A DNA stretch of 64,000 bases from Malania oleifera (GCF_029873635.1 NC_080422.1:16646049-16710048); one strand, 5' to 3'; numbered from the stretch's first letter, positions 24,186 to 36,401 are shown. Notes: a model not told the origin generated them from the sequence alone. Program-made: numbers and translations.

Positions 24186-25333
24186 GTACTTTATTTATTA
24201 TTTTATCCACAATTTGACTGCAGGATTAATTCAATAACCTTTTTATTTTTTCTTATTGTTTTTGTTCTAACTTTTTTTTTTTTTTGTTTTGTTTCCTTGC
24301 TCACATAATTGGAAGATGTTTTTAAGTCAGATTAATCAACTTCTAAGCACAAAAAAAAAAAATCGCAAGTGAGCAATAGGGGCTCGCATTCGGTAGAATC
24401 GGTTCATTAACCGAATTAATCAAAAATTTTTGATTAAAAAAATCATTAACAGAACTGACTAAAATTTCATATTTAACCAAATTCAAGACCGACCAAACCG
24501 AATTTCAATTAAATCAATTAACCGATTTAATATTTCATATATATATATATATATATAATTTTAATATATATAATATATAAAAAACAAATAAAACTTTAGT
24601 ATATATATATATATATATATAAAATATTTTAATATATAATATATATAATTATTTATCATTAATTAATACTATTCGGTTAATTCAGTTAACCGAATTAATC
24701 AAACTAAAAACCAAAATTCAACAAAAAAAAAAAAATCAAACCGAACCGAATTGAATGAATTTACTCGGTTAACTTAGTTAATTCGATTTTAACTAAATTA
24801 CGTTTACCCCTTATTCGCATTTAGTGAAAATTTTATGGTGAAGAATAAATGAAGTAGACGAGAGTTACGATGGTTAAGCTACTTATTCCTATAAAAATCT
24901 TAGTGCATACTTTCCTTGGGCGTCCAAGAGGTTTCAAATAGAAAAATATATAATTAAATGTAAGTGGATTATAAAACCATTTCTGATATATAAATTTATA
25001 TTCAATGGTTAGGACTTCGACGTTCATTGTCAGTAAGGCATGAATAAAATTTTAGCTTAAAATGGAACAACATATTTAATATTAGCAACTAATTTTGATT
25101 ACATGGTGCACGTAACATTAAAAAAATTGTATTTTATTTATTATTTTATCCACAATTTGACTGTAGGATTAATTCAATAACCTTTTTTTTTTTATTGTTT
25201 TTGTTCTAACTTTTATTTCGTTTTTCACTTTTTTATCTTTTTTTTTTTTTTTTTTTGCTTACATAATTGGAAAATGCTTTTATGTCAGATTAGTCAACTC
25301 CTAAGCACGAAAAATTAAAATTTGCAAGTGAGC
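24186..25333. repeat. First copy and spacer of a tandem segmental duplication downstream of IAA
   Basis: 24186-24377 (TTTATTTATTATTTTATCC.., AATTTGACTG, ACATAATTGGAAG, TCAGATTAATCAACT, GCAAGTGAGCAATAGGGG) is repeated at 25128-25333. The second copy is broken at GTGAGC by the solo LTR and resumes at 27399 with TGAGCAATAGGGG. A CCGAAT-rich MITE follows the junction in both copies. Confidence 0.8.
24370..24815. mobile_element. CCGAAT-rich MITE-like element, copy 2
   Basis: It runs from AGGGGCTCGCATTCGG to TTTACCCCTT. The interior is dominated by GTTAACCGAATTAA-type self-complementary phrases and two (TA)n tracts (about 24538-24558 and 24600-24620). The end sequences (AGGGG..CCCCT) suggest terminal inverted repeats, but no target duplication was confirmed. 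Confidence 0.45.
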
Positions 25334-26466
25334 TGTAACGACTTGCTTATCTTAATATAAAAATATAATAAATTAAATGGTCAATCCAAAATCGTGGGTA
25401 TCGGGAACACCTGTCAAATACAGTGGAAACCTAAATAACAATAAATTTAAATCACATTTTCGTAACCATAAAATCCAAACTCCAGAGTTAACTACATTCC
25501 CAAATATCTGTATTTATATACAATCTCTCAAAAATACCAAAATAAACCTAAAATCTTACAACAAAAATCTCCTCATCCTAGATTAGAACTTACCCTTCTA
25601 GTAAGGAAGCTCAACTCACTCAGCAGCGGCACTGACCCGCTGGTCTCTCCGGGTTTTCTGAAAATCATTTAATATTCGGGGTGAGACACCTCTCAGTAAG
25701 TGTAGATAAATTAAAATCAGTTGTGTGACAACATGAATATTTAATGCTGTAATACTTATATCGTACATTTCACATACCATAAACATAAATCGTAATATGG
25801 TTTGATAAACATATAATTTCATACTTCCAAGTAATCATACTAATCATGTGTTAACTGATATAATCTATAATACTGAAAACTGCCCAAGATGTATAGTTAG
25901 TTGATGTTATGTATTACCCCCCATGACGAGTTGTGCAGCCCGAAGGCGGGACCCGACAATGGCTGGCCGCTCACTACCGAGTCAAAAATGTCTGTAATTA
26001 TGATGAACCCTCCACACCCTGGTCTGGACTGCAAGGTGGGCGCCTACACTCTACACTAAAAGTCACATCGACTATCCATCTCCCACCCCCTCGTGGTGTG
26101 GTTAGAACCAATCTGATCATAGATATCTGATCTATAAGCTACGGTGTCGTGCTCCTAAAACTGAACTAAACTAATATTCAGGTTCTGATAACATATAGTA
26201 TATAAACATATAATGTTTATCATAAATCAACTAATAGCATTTTCTAAATCTTACATTAACAAAATAATTATGGCCTCACGTCGAAAACATGAATAAATAC
26301 GGCCTCGCGCCGAATAAGATGAGTAAATACGACCTCGCGCCAAATATCAATTACGGCCTTGCGTCGAACATATCATATATTTTGAAATCATAATTTACTG
26401 TGTTTGTCATGTTATTCCTGAAAATATTTATCAACATTTTTTATATTGTAAGTCTAACTTAACATG

Positions 26467-26513
<47 letters not shown>

Positions 26514-27398
26514 CCACACGAATTGAATAAAACCATATATTCTGTTCTGAAATCACATTTCCTGTACAATTGTAGTATTTTCCCAAACTTACCTTTTTTT
26601 CAATTATATTCATATATCACATACTTTCTGAAAATTATTCTACTATTAAATAAAAGTAATTTCAATGGAAAGTGACTATTTTAATTTATCCCCTTACTTA
26701 AAAGCCCCTCTATAATACTGGTCTTACACCCGTAGGAAACTCTAAGCAGTACTCTGAAAATGATAATTTTCAGAACTAAACTTCAGTATTTATTCGAGTA
26801 CATCATTTCCTTCAACTGTGAAAAGACCAAATTTCGAATAAAAAGTCTTACCTCAACTCAGGGATGAATTCCAACTTACTTCCACCAACGATCCGGTCCG
26901 GTAGATTTGGAGAAAACTTCCCCAGGAGCATTGTGGTGGCCTCAGATCGTTGATTCGGTGAACGACGAAGTCGAAATTGAAGAGAGAGGAGAGAGAAACT
27001 GTAGGGAGGGTGAGAAAAGGAGTGATTTCTATTTTTCTGTGTTAAAAATCCGAATTTCAGCTATTTATAGGGCCGGATTTGTTGACGAGACACGTCACCT
27101 CGTCGACGAGTCCTGTAGAAAGTTCGTCGACGAACTTGCATCCTCGTCTATGAATTTCAGACTTCCAAAAATTCTCTCTCGGTATTTTCTCGTCCACGAA
27201 ACTTGGTTTCGTTGACGAGGCCCTCTTGTACCCTCGTCGACGAATCCCCTGCGTTCGTTGACGAGGACCTAATAAATTTCGTCAGTTATTACTCTCAAAA
27301 TGCAATGTTGTCAACGAAGTCTGCTGCCTCCTTTTGTTTTTGTTTCCATTTCCCTTCCTCTCTATTTAAATACCATTTTTATTATTCGGGTCATTACA
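25334..27398 (-). mobile_element. Ty3/Gypsy-type solo LTR, 2065 bp, with target duplication
   Basis: It starts TGTAACGAC and ends GTCATTACA, flanked by the 5-bp direct repeat TGAGC (25329-25333 and 27399-27403). Read on the minus strand it begins TGTAATGACCCG, like the Gypsy LTR at 29329. It has a TATAAATAG box (complement of 27061-27069), preceded by a cluster of TCGTCGACGAG-like palindromes (27081-27265). No internal genes, primer-binding site or second LTR remain, as after recombination between two LTRs. A short array of (C)GGCCTCGCGYCGAA units lies at about 26270-26365, and an (AAT)n tract at 26469-26511. Confidence 0.88.
27061..27265 (-). promoter_or_regulatory. Palindrome array and TATA box of the solo LTR
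   Basis: About eight copies of the 11-bp palindrome CTCGTCGACGA or one-base variants lie near 27081, 27100, 27123, 27143, 27190, 27208, 27233 and 27254. All are upstream of the minus-strand TATAAATAG at 27061-27069. The position fits a U3 enhancer; the binding factor is unknown. Confidence 0.6.
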
Positions 27399-27402
27399 TG
27401 AG

Positions 27403-27870
27403 CAATAGGGGTTTGTAATTTATGGTTGAGCATTCGGTTGGTTTAGTGAATTTGGTTATTTAACCAAAACTTTTCAATTAAAAATATTCGTTAACCGAAC
27501 CGACCAAAATATCATATTTAATCGAACTCAAAACAGACAGAACCGAATTTCAGTTAAATTAGTTAATCGATTTTAACCGATTTAGTATTTAATATATATA
27601 TATATAATATAAATTTTTAATATATAAATAAATATATATAATATAAATAGCACATACAAAATTTTAATATATAATATATAAAAAATAAACAAAATTTTAG
27701 TATATATATAATATATAAATATTTTGATATATAATATACAAATTATTTATTATTAATTTATATTATCCGATTAATTCAAAACCCAAAAATTGAACCGAAA
27801 ATTGAAATTCAACAAAATAAAAATCGAAACGAATCGAATAAATTTGTAATTGAACCAAACTGAATAAATT
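27403..27870. mobile_element. CCGAAT-rich MITE-like element, copy 3
   Basis: It follows the right side of the solo LTR and corresponds to 24370-24815 in the paralogous segment. It has GAGCATTCGGTTGG, AACCGAACCGACC and TAACCGATTT phrases with (TA)n tracts in the middle. Confidence 0.45.
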
Positions 27871-28085
27871 TGTAACTAAATCCATCGACGGTGATGTTTC
27901 CAAACAAAGAAACTTAAATTTGGAATTTGAATTTGAATTTGAAGATTAAGATGATTGTGGATAATTGGGTGTTGGATATTTAATTGAGGGTTAGGATATT
28001 AAATTGGTTGCATGTTTTATGATTTTGTCAGATATATTAAGACGTAGAGATTCTAAATTTGTCTCTATTATATATACACTTAGGG

Positions 28086-29182
28086 ATGGATCCTAGAGGT
28101 AAAGACGTGGATGAAGAAGGAGGAAGCGAGTTAGGAGCTTCCAGCGGGGATGAGATTGACACCTCCCGACTGTTGCAAGGAATAACTTGTCAGGGTAGAG
28201 AAGAAATGAGACGAGACTTCAGGGGATCAAGTTACCCGCCAGTGCACCAAGGTTGCACAATTGATCAATTCACCCGCCTAAAACCCTCATCTTTTGAGGG
28301 TGGTACTGACCCGATCAAGGCTGAGACATGGATGCAAGAGATGGAGAAGATAATGGCAGTGTTGAATTATACTGAGGAACAAAAGGTTCTTTTCGCAACT
28401 TTCAAGCTGGCCGGAGAAGTTGAACGGTGGTAGCACACAGTGAAGCTGTTCGAAGAACAGTGAGCGGTACCTGTAGCAATGACTTGGGGTCGTTTCAAGC
28501 AGGTCTTCTATGACCGATACTTTCCCGCTATCACCAGAAATGCAAAGGCGGAAGAATTTTTCAACCTAACTCAAGGGCGTCTCATTATTCAACAGTATGC
28601 TACTAACTTTTTGAAACTTTCTCGCTTCGCACCTTCCATGGTTCCAGATGAGTACCAAAAGGTGAGATGGTTTGCAAGGGGCCTGATAAGAGGATTCACG
28701 AGCATATGGTGTGTTTGCAGATTCAAAATTTCGCGGAACTAGTAGAGAAAGTTACTATTTCAGAGTTAAGTCTGTAGAGAGGTGCAGAGGCATCAGAACG
28801 AAAGAAAAGACATGTGCCTCCCCACCCCCAAGAAAAAGTAATATAAGGGTCGTGGAGGGGAGACAAAGATGTTGCAGGCCAGGGATCAGAAAGAAATGAT
28901 CGGGGACGACAAGGCAATTCGTCACGCCCTCACTGCCTTAGATGTAACCAGCGGCATTGGGGAGAATGCCGGAGTAGGGGTGTCGTATGCTATAGATGTA
29001 GAAAATATGGTCATATAGCTCAAGAATGTCAAGAACCGTTGAACAATGCACCAACTTCGAACCAGAACCAGAAGAACAATCTGGTGCCTCGCAGCGGCGG
29101 TACCCCAACACGTGTCTATATGTTAGGTACACCTGAAGGGGACAACGCTAAAGGAGCAGGTAACATGTCAACGTTAGCATAA
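28086..29182 (+). pseudogene. Ty3/Gypsy gag remnant
   Basis: It starts MDPRGKDVDEEGGSELGA and contains the retrotransposon gag domain (SSFEGGTDPIKAETWMQE, then LAGEVERWW, broken by a TAG at about 28431). It continues in a second frame (MTWGRFKQVFYDRYFP, then YATNFLKLSRFAPSMVPDEY). After a frameshift near 28700 it ends in zinc-knuckle sequence (CLRCNQRHWGEC and CYRCRKYGHIAQEC, about 28930-29035). The type resembles chromoviral Gypsy gags. Protease, RT, RNase H and integrase are entirely absent; the gag end is only 146 bp from the 3' LTR. The 5' LTR and primer-binding site are also missing. Confidence 0.85.
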
Positions 29183-29328
29183 GTTTTAATTTTGTTTGAC
29201 TTTGTATGATTTGATGTTGCATATATTTGAATTGATTGAAAGGTATGAATGTGGTTAGTTAACTTTTTAGTTGTGAAAATGGGTGATTAACGAATTTTGA
29301 GAGCGAAATTCTTTTAAGGAGGGGAGAA

Positions 29329-31555
29329 TGTAACAAACCGGAAAATTTTAACTATTTATAATAATAAGGAAGATAGTAAAAGGAAAAAGAGGAAATAAAA
29401 GAAAGGGAAAAGAAATTTAAAAAGGGGTAACAACCAGGCACTCGTCAATGAACTGAATTTTCTCGTCGACGAGCTATCGTCTGAGCCTCGTTGTTGAGTA
29501 TGCATGTCTCGTCGATGAAGGTTTATCGAGAGAGGTTCTTATATTTCTGAATTTCGTCGACGAGCTCCCGATTTCGTCCACGAACTATGTTCTTGGGTTT
29601 GTCGACGAGGCCACGTGGCAAGTTGCCTATAAATAGGCAAAAATTAGAATTTTAGCGAAGGATTTCATTTTTCTCTCTCTAAAAATGGTCTCTCTACCTT
29701 CTCTCTTCGAATCCGGCCCAATTTTAGCTCGATTTGATGATTAAAAGCTACCACGAGACTCTTGGGAAGATTCTCTGCAACATAGGTGGAGCAGATTTTT
29801 GGTTTAAAGTGCTTGGGAACCACTCCAAAATCAGGGCAAGTGAGATATTTTATGGTTTTATTATTATTTTGAAATATATGGAACCTAGGAAGTATTAAAC
29901 GAGCATTTTTCTAAGATTTGAATAAGTTTGGATTTTTGGAATACAGGGTCTCGTTTTTGTTTGATTTTAGGCTGAATCTCGAGGAGCAGGTAAGGGGAAA
30001 TACTTTATAACAGATTTTTATTAATTTTAAACTGGTTAATTTTGGGTATAAAATTCTATATATTTAGGTAAATTATTCTAAACGGTGTAGGCATTGAAAA
30101 TATTGTTTTTGAATATATATTATACTGGGAAAAAAATGTGTGGCATGAAAACAACTTTGATAATTAAATGGTTGTGGATGTTGTTTGATTTTGACTGATG
30201 TATACTGGTGGATACTGTTTGGATTGCGAATTCTAGTTGGTTGTGGATACTGTATGATTGTGTATACTGTGGTAGATGCGTGGATGTGCTTGAATGGTTG
30301 GTTTTGTTATTAATTTGTGTTGTGGTTCATGTAAATTGTGATATAGCGTTGGTAGTGGTATGAGGAGGTCGTTATATCATACCTGATATAACCGTCATAT
30401 AACGTTGGCAGTAGTATGAGGAGGTCATTATATGAGCGTTTATATTTGGGGGTAAAACATTGGTAGTGGTATGAGGAGTTTGTTTTACCTATTTACCATG
30501 AACAGGGTGGTTTGTGTTGTAATCTGTGTGATGATTAGTCTTGTGTGGATCGTGTAACCAGTGTGGTTGATAGTCCTGTGTGGACATGTATGTTGTATGT
30601 ATGATAGTCCTGTGTGGACCAGTCTTGTGTGGACATATATGTTGTATGTATGAGAGTCCTGTGTGGACGTTGCATTCTGTGTGGATATGAACTCTCTGTG
30701 GGTGTGAATGAAAATTGTATGACTGATACTGTGTGGATGTGGTATGCATATATGTGTAGAACTCTATGAGATGATTAACATTGGTTGTGTGTAACTTTAA
30801 TTGTTTAAATATTTATGGTAAAGTAGAATACTCTGCCCGAGGGCTTGCTGAGGAAGGCGAGTGCTTTGGTAATTAACTGTGGATACCAGAGTAGAGGGAA
30901 GCCACTTGTATGGGCGGGTGACTTTCCTTATTCTCAAAGACTTTACCTGGATACATAACTTAAGGGCTTACTGAGAAATGTGAGTGCCCTGGTGTTAGCA
31001 CTAGAGTAGAAGGAATCTACTTGTATGAACGGGTAGACTTCTTATTCTCGAGAATTATCAGTAAAAATAATTATGTATGTGTGTATGTGATTGGGTGATA
31101 GAGAAAACGATAATGTTGTGATTAAGGATGCATTTTCTCAACTGTTATAGATAGTAGATTTCAATTATATGTATATGTTGTAATTATATATTAAACACTT
31201 CAACCACACACTGTTGTAACTTATTTCTTCCTTATTGAGAGGTGTCTTACTCTGACGATTTATCAATCTTTTCAGGTCTTCCAGGTGATCGAGCTTAGAA
31301 AGCTCCAAGGCGGGGTAGTTTTGTGAATAAATAAAAAAGAACGGTTATGTGTATAGACGGTATTTGATATTTTGTCTTGATTACGTAATATGGAATATGG
31401 ATGGTTTTTTTATGGGTTGGCATATGTAGATATATATAGCACTCTATTATTTTGTTTGAAGTTATTTAATTAATTTCGCTGCGTGAATGGTATCAGAGAC
31501 GTATGATTGGTCTCATAACACCCCGAGCCCCACGTGGCAGGTCCGGGGTGTTACA
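29329..31555 (+). mobile_element. Gypsy 3' LTR, 2227 bp
   Basis: A polypurine tract (AAGGAGGGGAGAA, 29316-29328) immediately precedes TGTAACAAACCGG. The repeat ends GGGGTGTTACA at 31555. It carries TATAAATA (29628-29635) with CTCGTCGACGAG-type palindromes just upstream (29442-29610). Inside are degenerate repeats: GGTAGTGGTATGAGGAG units at 30350-30480, GTCCTGTGTGGAC units at 30530-30670, and a roughly 120-bp unit repeated at about 30840-31060. The next base enters decayed Copia sequence. Confidence 0.85.
29442..29635 (+). promoter_or_regulatory. Palindrome array and TATA box of the Gypsy LTR
   Basis: TCTCGTCGACGAG (29461-29473), TCTCGTCGATGAAG (29507-29520), TTCGTCGACGAG (29553-29564), TTCGTCCACGAA (29573-29584) and GTCGACGAGG (29601-29610) lie upstream of TATAAATA at 29628. 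The arrangement is the same as in the solo LTR. Confidence 0.6.
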
Positions 31556-32333
31556 TTATGTTTAACCACCAACCTAATATATCTCTTTTTAGAAATTTTG
31601 GTTGCGCTATATATGCTGCTATTGCACCTGCACAACAAAGTAAGATGAGACCACAACGTCGTCTAAGTATTTATGTTAGTTTTGATTCTCTTTCTTTCAT
31701 TAGATATCTTGAACCACTAACTAATGATCTTTTTAGAGCAAAATTTTCTAGATTGTCAATTTGATGAATCAGTTTTTCCGTTATTAGGAGAAGAAAAGGT
31801 AAAGGATTAAAAACACAAGAAATTTTTTGGGACACACTAACTTTGTCTAATCTTGATACACGCACAAATCAATGTGAACTTTAAGTTTAAAAAATAATTC
31901 ATTTGCAGAATGCTGCAAATCAATTGTCAGATGTTTTTACAGACACCAAAAGGGTCACTTAATCACATGTTTCAGTTGCAAATATTCTTGTCAGATTGAT
32001 TGTTCCCGAAGAACACCCAATGGGAACAGCAGCAAATCAATCTAAAGTGCGCTACAAGGGTGGTAGACCAAGGGGTGCAAAGGATACTATTCCTCGAAAT
32101 AAAAAGGAAATGAATAAAAGTGACACTCCAAAAGAATTCATTAACACTGAAGAAGAGGTTAAAAGAAATATAGATCAACAATCCCATTTTTTCACAGAAG
32201 CAACACCAGAAGTGGTTCCGGTATCGGAAAATTATGAGATCTCATTAAAATTTAGAAATATGCGGAGAAGAAATGAAGTTGTTATTGACAATGTGTTTGC
32301 ATATGCGATTGCTTAAGAAATTATTAATGATAA

Positions 32334-32718
32334 TGAGTCTGAGCCTCAAACTGTAGAAGAATGTCAATATCGAAATGATTGGCCAAAATGGAAAGAAGCA
32401 ATATAGACTAAGATAGACTCATTAGCCAAATATAAAGTATTTGGACCAGTAGCCCAAACACCTGAGAATGTCAAATTTGTTGGGTATAAATGGGTTTTTG
32501 TATGTAAAAGAAATGAAATGAATGACATTGTGAGATACAAGGCACGTCTTGTAGCACAAGACTTCTCCCAAATGCTTGGTATAGATTATAATGAGACCTA
32601 TTCCCTTGTTATGGATGCAGTTACTTTCAGATTTTTGATTAGTTTAACGGTTTCTGAAGGACTTGACATACGCCTCATGGACGTAGTAACGTCTTACTTG
32701 TATGGCTCATTGGAGAAT

Positions 32719-32759
<41 letters not shown>

Positions 32760-33530
32760 ATCCCTGAAGGATTTAAAATGCTTGAAGCATATAATCCAAA
32801 ACAACGACAAATGTATTTTGTTAAATTACAAAGATCCTTGTATGGATTGAAATAATCTGGACGAATGTGGTATAATTGTCTAAGTGAATATTTGTTGAAA
32901 ATTGGATATGAAAATAATCTTATCTGTCCTTGTGTTTTTATTAACAAGATAAATTTTAGATTTGCTATAGTTGCAGTTTATGTTGAAGACATAAACATAG
33001 TAGGAACTCCAGAAGAGATCTTAACGACTACTGACTACTTAATAACATAATTTGAGATGAAGGATCCTGGGAAGACAAAATTTTGCCTTGGTTTTCAAGT
33101 TGAACATTTAACAAGTGAAATTCTTATTCATCAATCATCTTATATAGAAAGAATCTTGAAACAATTTTATGTGGATAAATCTTATCCATTAAGCTCCCCG
33201 ATAGTTATTCGTTCACTTGATGTGAAAAATGATCTTTTTCGTACTCGAAAAGATGATGAAGAAATCCTTGGTCCTGAAGTACCCTATCTTAGTGCAATAG
33301 GAGTACTCTTGTATCTTGCAAATTGCACTAGACCAAATGTAGCTTTTGCGGTAAATTTGCTAGTAAGGTTTAGTTCTACACGAACTCAGAGACATTGGAA
33401 TGGAGTAAAACATGTCCTTCGTTATCTCCGTGGCACATCTGATGTGAGTTTGTTTTACCCAAAGGGAGTAAAGTTAGAATTGAAAGGATATGCTGATGCT
33501 GGATATCTTTCTGATTTATAAAGCTCGATT
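32334..33530 (+). pseudogene. Copia reverse transcriptase remnant
   Basis: It reads KFVGYKWVFVCKRNE, RYKARLVAQDFSQMLGIDYN, LMDVVTSYLYGSLENDIY, then a (TA)n expansion (32719-32755) that breaks the frame. Next come PEGFKMLEAYNPKQ, the catalytic-box region VAVYVEDINIVGTPEE and YLSAIGVLLYLANCTRPN. The expected YVDD is YVED, a change at a metal-binding Asp. Confidence 0.85.
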
Positions 33531-33609
33531 ATAAATAGATTATATCTTTACATGTGGTGATACTGCTATCTCATGGCAATTTGTAAACCAAACGATCACC
33601 GTTACCTTT

Positions 33610-33977
33610 ACAAACCATTTAAAATATTGACAGTTCACGAAACAAGTCGTGAATGTGTATGGTTAAGAATTATAATCCAACACATTAAATGGACAAGTGG
33701 ATTATCACTATAGAATGACATGTCAACAATACCGTATGAGGATAATGCAACATGTATTGCACAAATCAAAGGCGAGTACATAAAAGGTGATAGAACTAAA
33801 CATATTTCACCAAAGTTCTTTTACACTCATAAACTTCCAAAGAAAGGAGATGTTGACATTTGCAAAATTCATTCAAGTGACAGTTCAGCAGATTTATTCA
33901 CAAAAGTATTGCCAACTTCAATTTTCAAGAAGCATGTACATAACATTGGAATGCGACAACTTAAGGATATTTCTTAA
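33610..33977 (+). pseudogene. Copia RNase H remnant
   Basis: It contains YEDNATCIAQIKGEYIKGD and RTKHISPKFFYTHKLPKKGD. This is the C-terminal RNase H segment typical of Copia polyproteins, followed directly by the purine tract and LTR. Confidence 0.8.
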
Positions 33978-34354
33978 TTGATTATATTTTTTAGGGAAAA
34001 TATGAATATTGTGCTCTTTTTTCTTCATTAAGGTTTTGTCCTACAGGATTTTCCTTAGCGAAGGTTTTAACAAGACATATTCATAGTGTATAGTTATCTA
34101 AGAGGAAGTGTTGTAAAACATGTATATTTATGTGGATGACTATCTAGATAATAAGTTACAACCTTTGGTATGTCCACATAATGGTTCATTATGTGGTTAA
34201 CCTTTGGGATGCCAATGTATTTGCCTATATAAGGACATGCTTTATAACAAAATTAGATAATAAAATGATTAGCAACATCTACTTCTTGAAGAACTAGACT
34301 ATTGAATTTCTATAGTTCCAAAATTTTTTTCCTCTTTTTATTTCATTTACAACA

Positions 34355-35033
34355 AAAAACTCTCATTAATTTTTCATATATTTTGTTTTTCTTTTTTACA
34401 ATGCTCGGTAACTAAACACGAAAAGTTTAAGAAGATATTACTGTAAAAAATTATGAAAATAAAAATATATATAAAAACTAAAACTAGAAGCAAAATTTAA
34501 TTAAAACTAAAAATTTAAAACTGGTAAACTATTTGGTTAATATTTATAAAACTAATACAAATTAAAATTTTTTATTAAACGAATACTTAATTTTGTCCTT
34601 GGAGCAAATAAAAGTTAACATGTGATCTAAATAATAAAAACACAAAAAAAGAAGCATTATAATAAAAATGTAAATTGTTATAATTATTTACTTAATTGTT
34701 ATACTTTGAAATCCACTTATTAGCACTTAAAGAACAACCTTATTGTACCTGAAAATCAAAAAAAGAGTAAAAATGTTTTTAAATGACTGATTTTTTTTTT
34801 TTATAGAAAAAATTTATAAATTTTTTATTTAAATTATATTTTAAATTCTCATAGTCATTTTAATTAAAATTTATACATAAATTGAGTAACATAATTTGCA
34901 AAACTTAAGCATGTGTATTAAAGTTGTTGTTGCCGAAATCAAATGACTTTCGTAAATTGTTCCTTGATCGCGACCACCTAAAAAGAATCAAGCAAGAATG
35001 ACTTAGAGGACTCAAAATGTACTACAAGGGATC
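34355..35033. other. AT-rich intergenic sequence
   Basis: No gene is seen. It has A/T homopolymer runs and no recognisable repeat ends. Confidence 0.5.
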
Positions 35034-35231
35034 ACTTTGATTAGGGTTAGCTCTTCATAATATGGGGCCTTAGGCAAATGGTTTAATTAGGGGCCTTTAA
35101 TATTTTATTTAATTTTTATTTTTATTTAAAATTAATTTTTCTACCTTCTTGAGATGCAAAATCACTAATTAAAGTTCTATATTCAAGATTTTCAAGTATT
35201 TCTTTTTCTATTGATAACATAATCAATCCAT

Positions 35232-35990
35232 TTAATCTTTCTTATAACATAGTTGACACAAATAATTTTTTATAAGTTTAAGTTTTGAAAAACTTCTTTT
35301 TGAAGCTATTGTCGCATGTATTGTTAATAAAATTTTATAAGCAATAAATGTATTTGGAAAACAATTATCTTTTTTTATAAAGTTCAATATTTCAATTGGT
35401 GTACTTGTTTCTTCCAAATTTTCTTTTAAAATTCTCAAATCTGAAAATAAATCAAAACCATTAATATCTAAATGTGTTCCGCATTTTAAAATATTTTCAA
35501 GTGTTAAACATTTTTGTTTCAAATTATTCTCATCTAATGATTATAATATGTTTAAATCATATAAAAAACCAAAAATATTCTCATCTGTTTGAAATTGTTC
35601 AAGTCTACTCTCAAGTGAAATAATAGCTTGATCTATTATGTATAAGAAAAAATTAATCCTAACAGATTCTTCAGTTGAGTGTGTTGTATCATCATTGGCA
35701 TTCTCATTTTTTTTCCTACTAATTACACGTTTTTTACAAAATACATGTTCAATATTTGTTTCAAGTGCAATCTCTTTTCTTGAAATCATAGAAGATATAA
35801 ATCAATTTTCCCTATAATTTTTCAGAAAAACAATAAGACCTTTTAATTGATTAATGGCGACATCAATACGCATATATTTTGATTGTAAATTTTTACTAAC
35901 ACAAATATAAGAAAATAGTAAGTCATACCAAATAATCATTATTAGTAAGAATTCAAAATTTTCCATCTCATAAATTGTTATGATCATCAT
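35232..35990 (-). pseudogene. hAT transposase C-terminal remnant
   Basis: In gene order the pieces are 35990-35802 (WYDLLFSYICVSKNLQSKY, then RIDVAINQLKGLIVFLKNYR), 35789-35541 (RINFFLYIIDQAIISLESR, then FQTDENIFGFLYDL) and 35522-35232 (CFPNTFIAYKILLTIHATIA, then SKRSFSKLKLIKNYL). The last is the hAT dimerisation region, where family members read VASAERSFSKLKLIK. The type resembles plant ZMYM1-like/TTF hAT proteins. The N-terminal zinc finger part is gone. Stops separate the pieces. Confidence 0.8.
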
Positions 35991-36077
35991 TATTTATTTA
36001 TTTTTCTTCTATATTTTTAAAATGTCTTTCAAAAGAAACATCATTAGTTAGCATTTCTCGTATATCAATGCTATCAA

Positions 36078-36119
<42 letters not shown>

Positions 36120-36401
36120 TCATCTCTCGAATTGATTAGTCATCTTTTGTAGGATTTTCATCTTACTCATTTATAATTTGTTTAGAACTAGTAATAATTT
36201 TATCAATAGCTCCCTTTTATTTTCTTTTTCTTTTTTCATTTGTTATATTTGGATTCATATTTTCTCATTGACATAATTAAATTTCAAAATTAACACTATA
36301 TAAATTGACAAATTATGTAAACAAATAAAAATAAATTTAATAAATCTATAAAAATAATAGATTGAAACAATATAACCTGATTATTATTATAATTGCAAAT
36401 C

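Larger units (their letters stand above)
31556..34354 (+). mobile_element. Decayed Copia 3' half with 3' LTR
   Basis: Plus-strand remnants run from the C-terminal end of integrase (FRNFGCAIYAAIAPAQQSK, about 31590), through the linker (31996-32316) and reverse transcriptase (32334-33530), to RNase H (33610-33977). A purine tract, AAGAGGAAG, then leads into the LTR (34109-34354, TGTTGTAAAAC to ACAACA, 246 bp). Gag, protease and the integrase core are missing. Many stops and frameshifts are present, so this is an old copy of a different lineage from the other Copia elements here. Confidence 0.85.

Noticed and set aside
30489-30749. 86-codon minus-strand ORF with HTTYMSTQ-like repeats
   Set aside because: The repetition comes from the GTCCTGTGTGGAC arrays of the Gypsy LTR; no domain is present.
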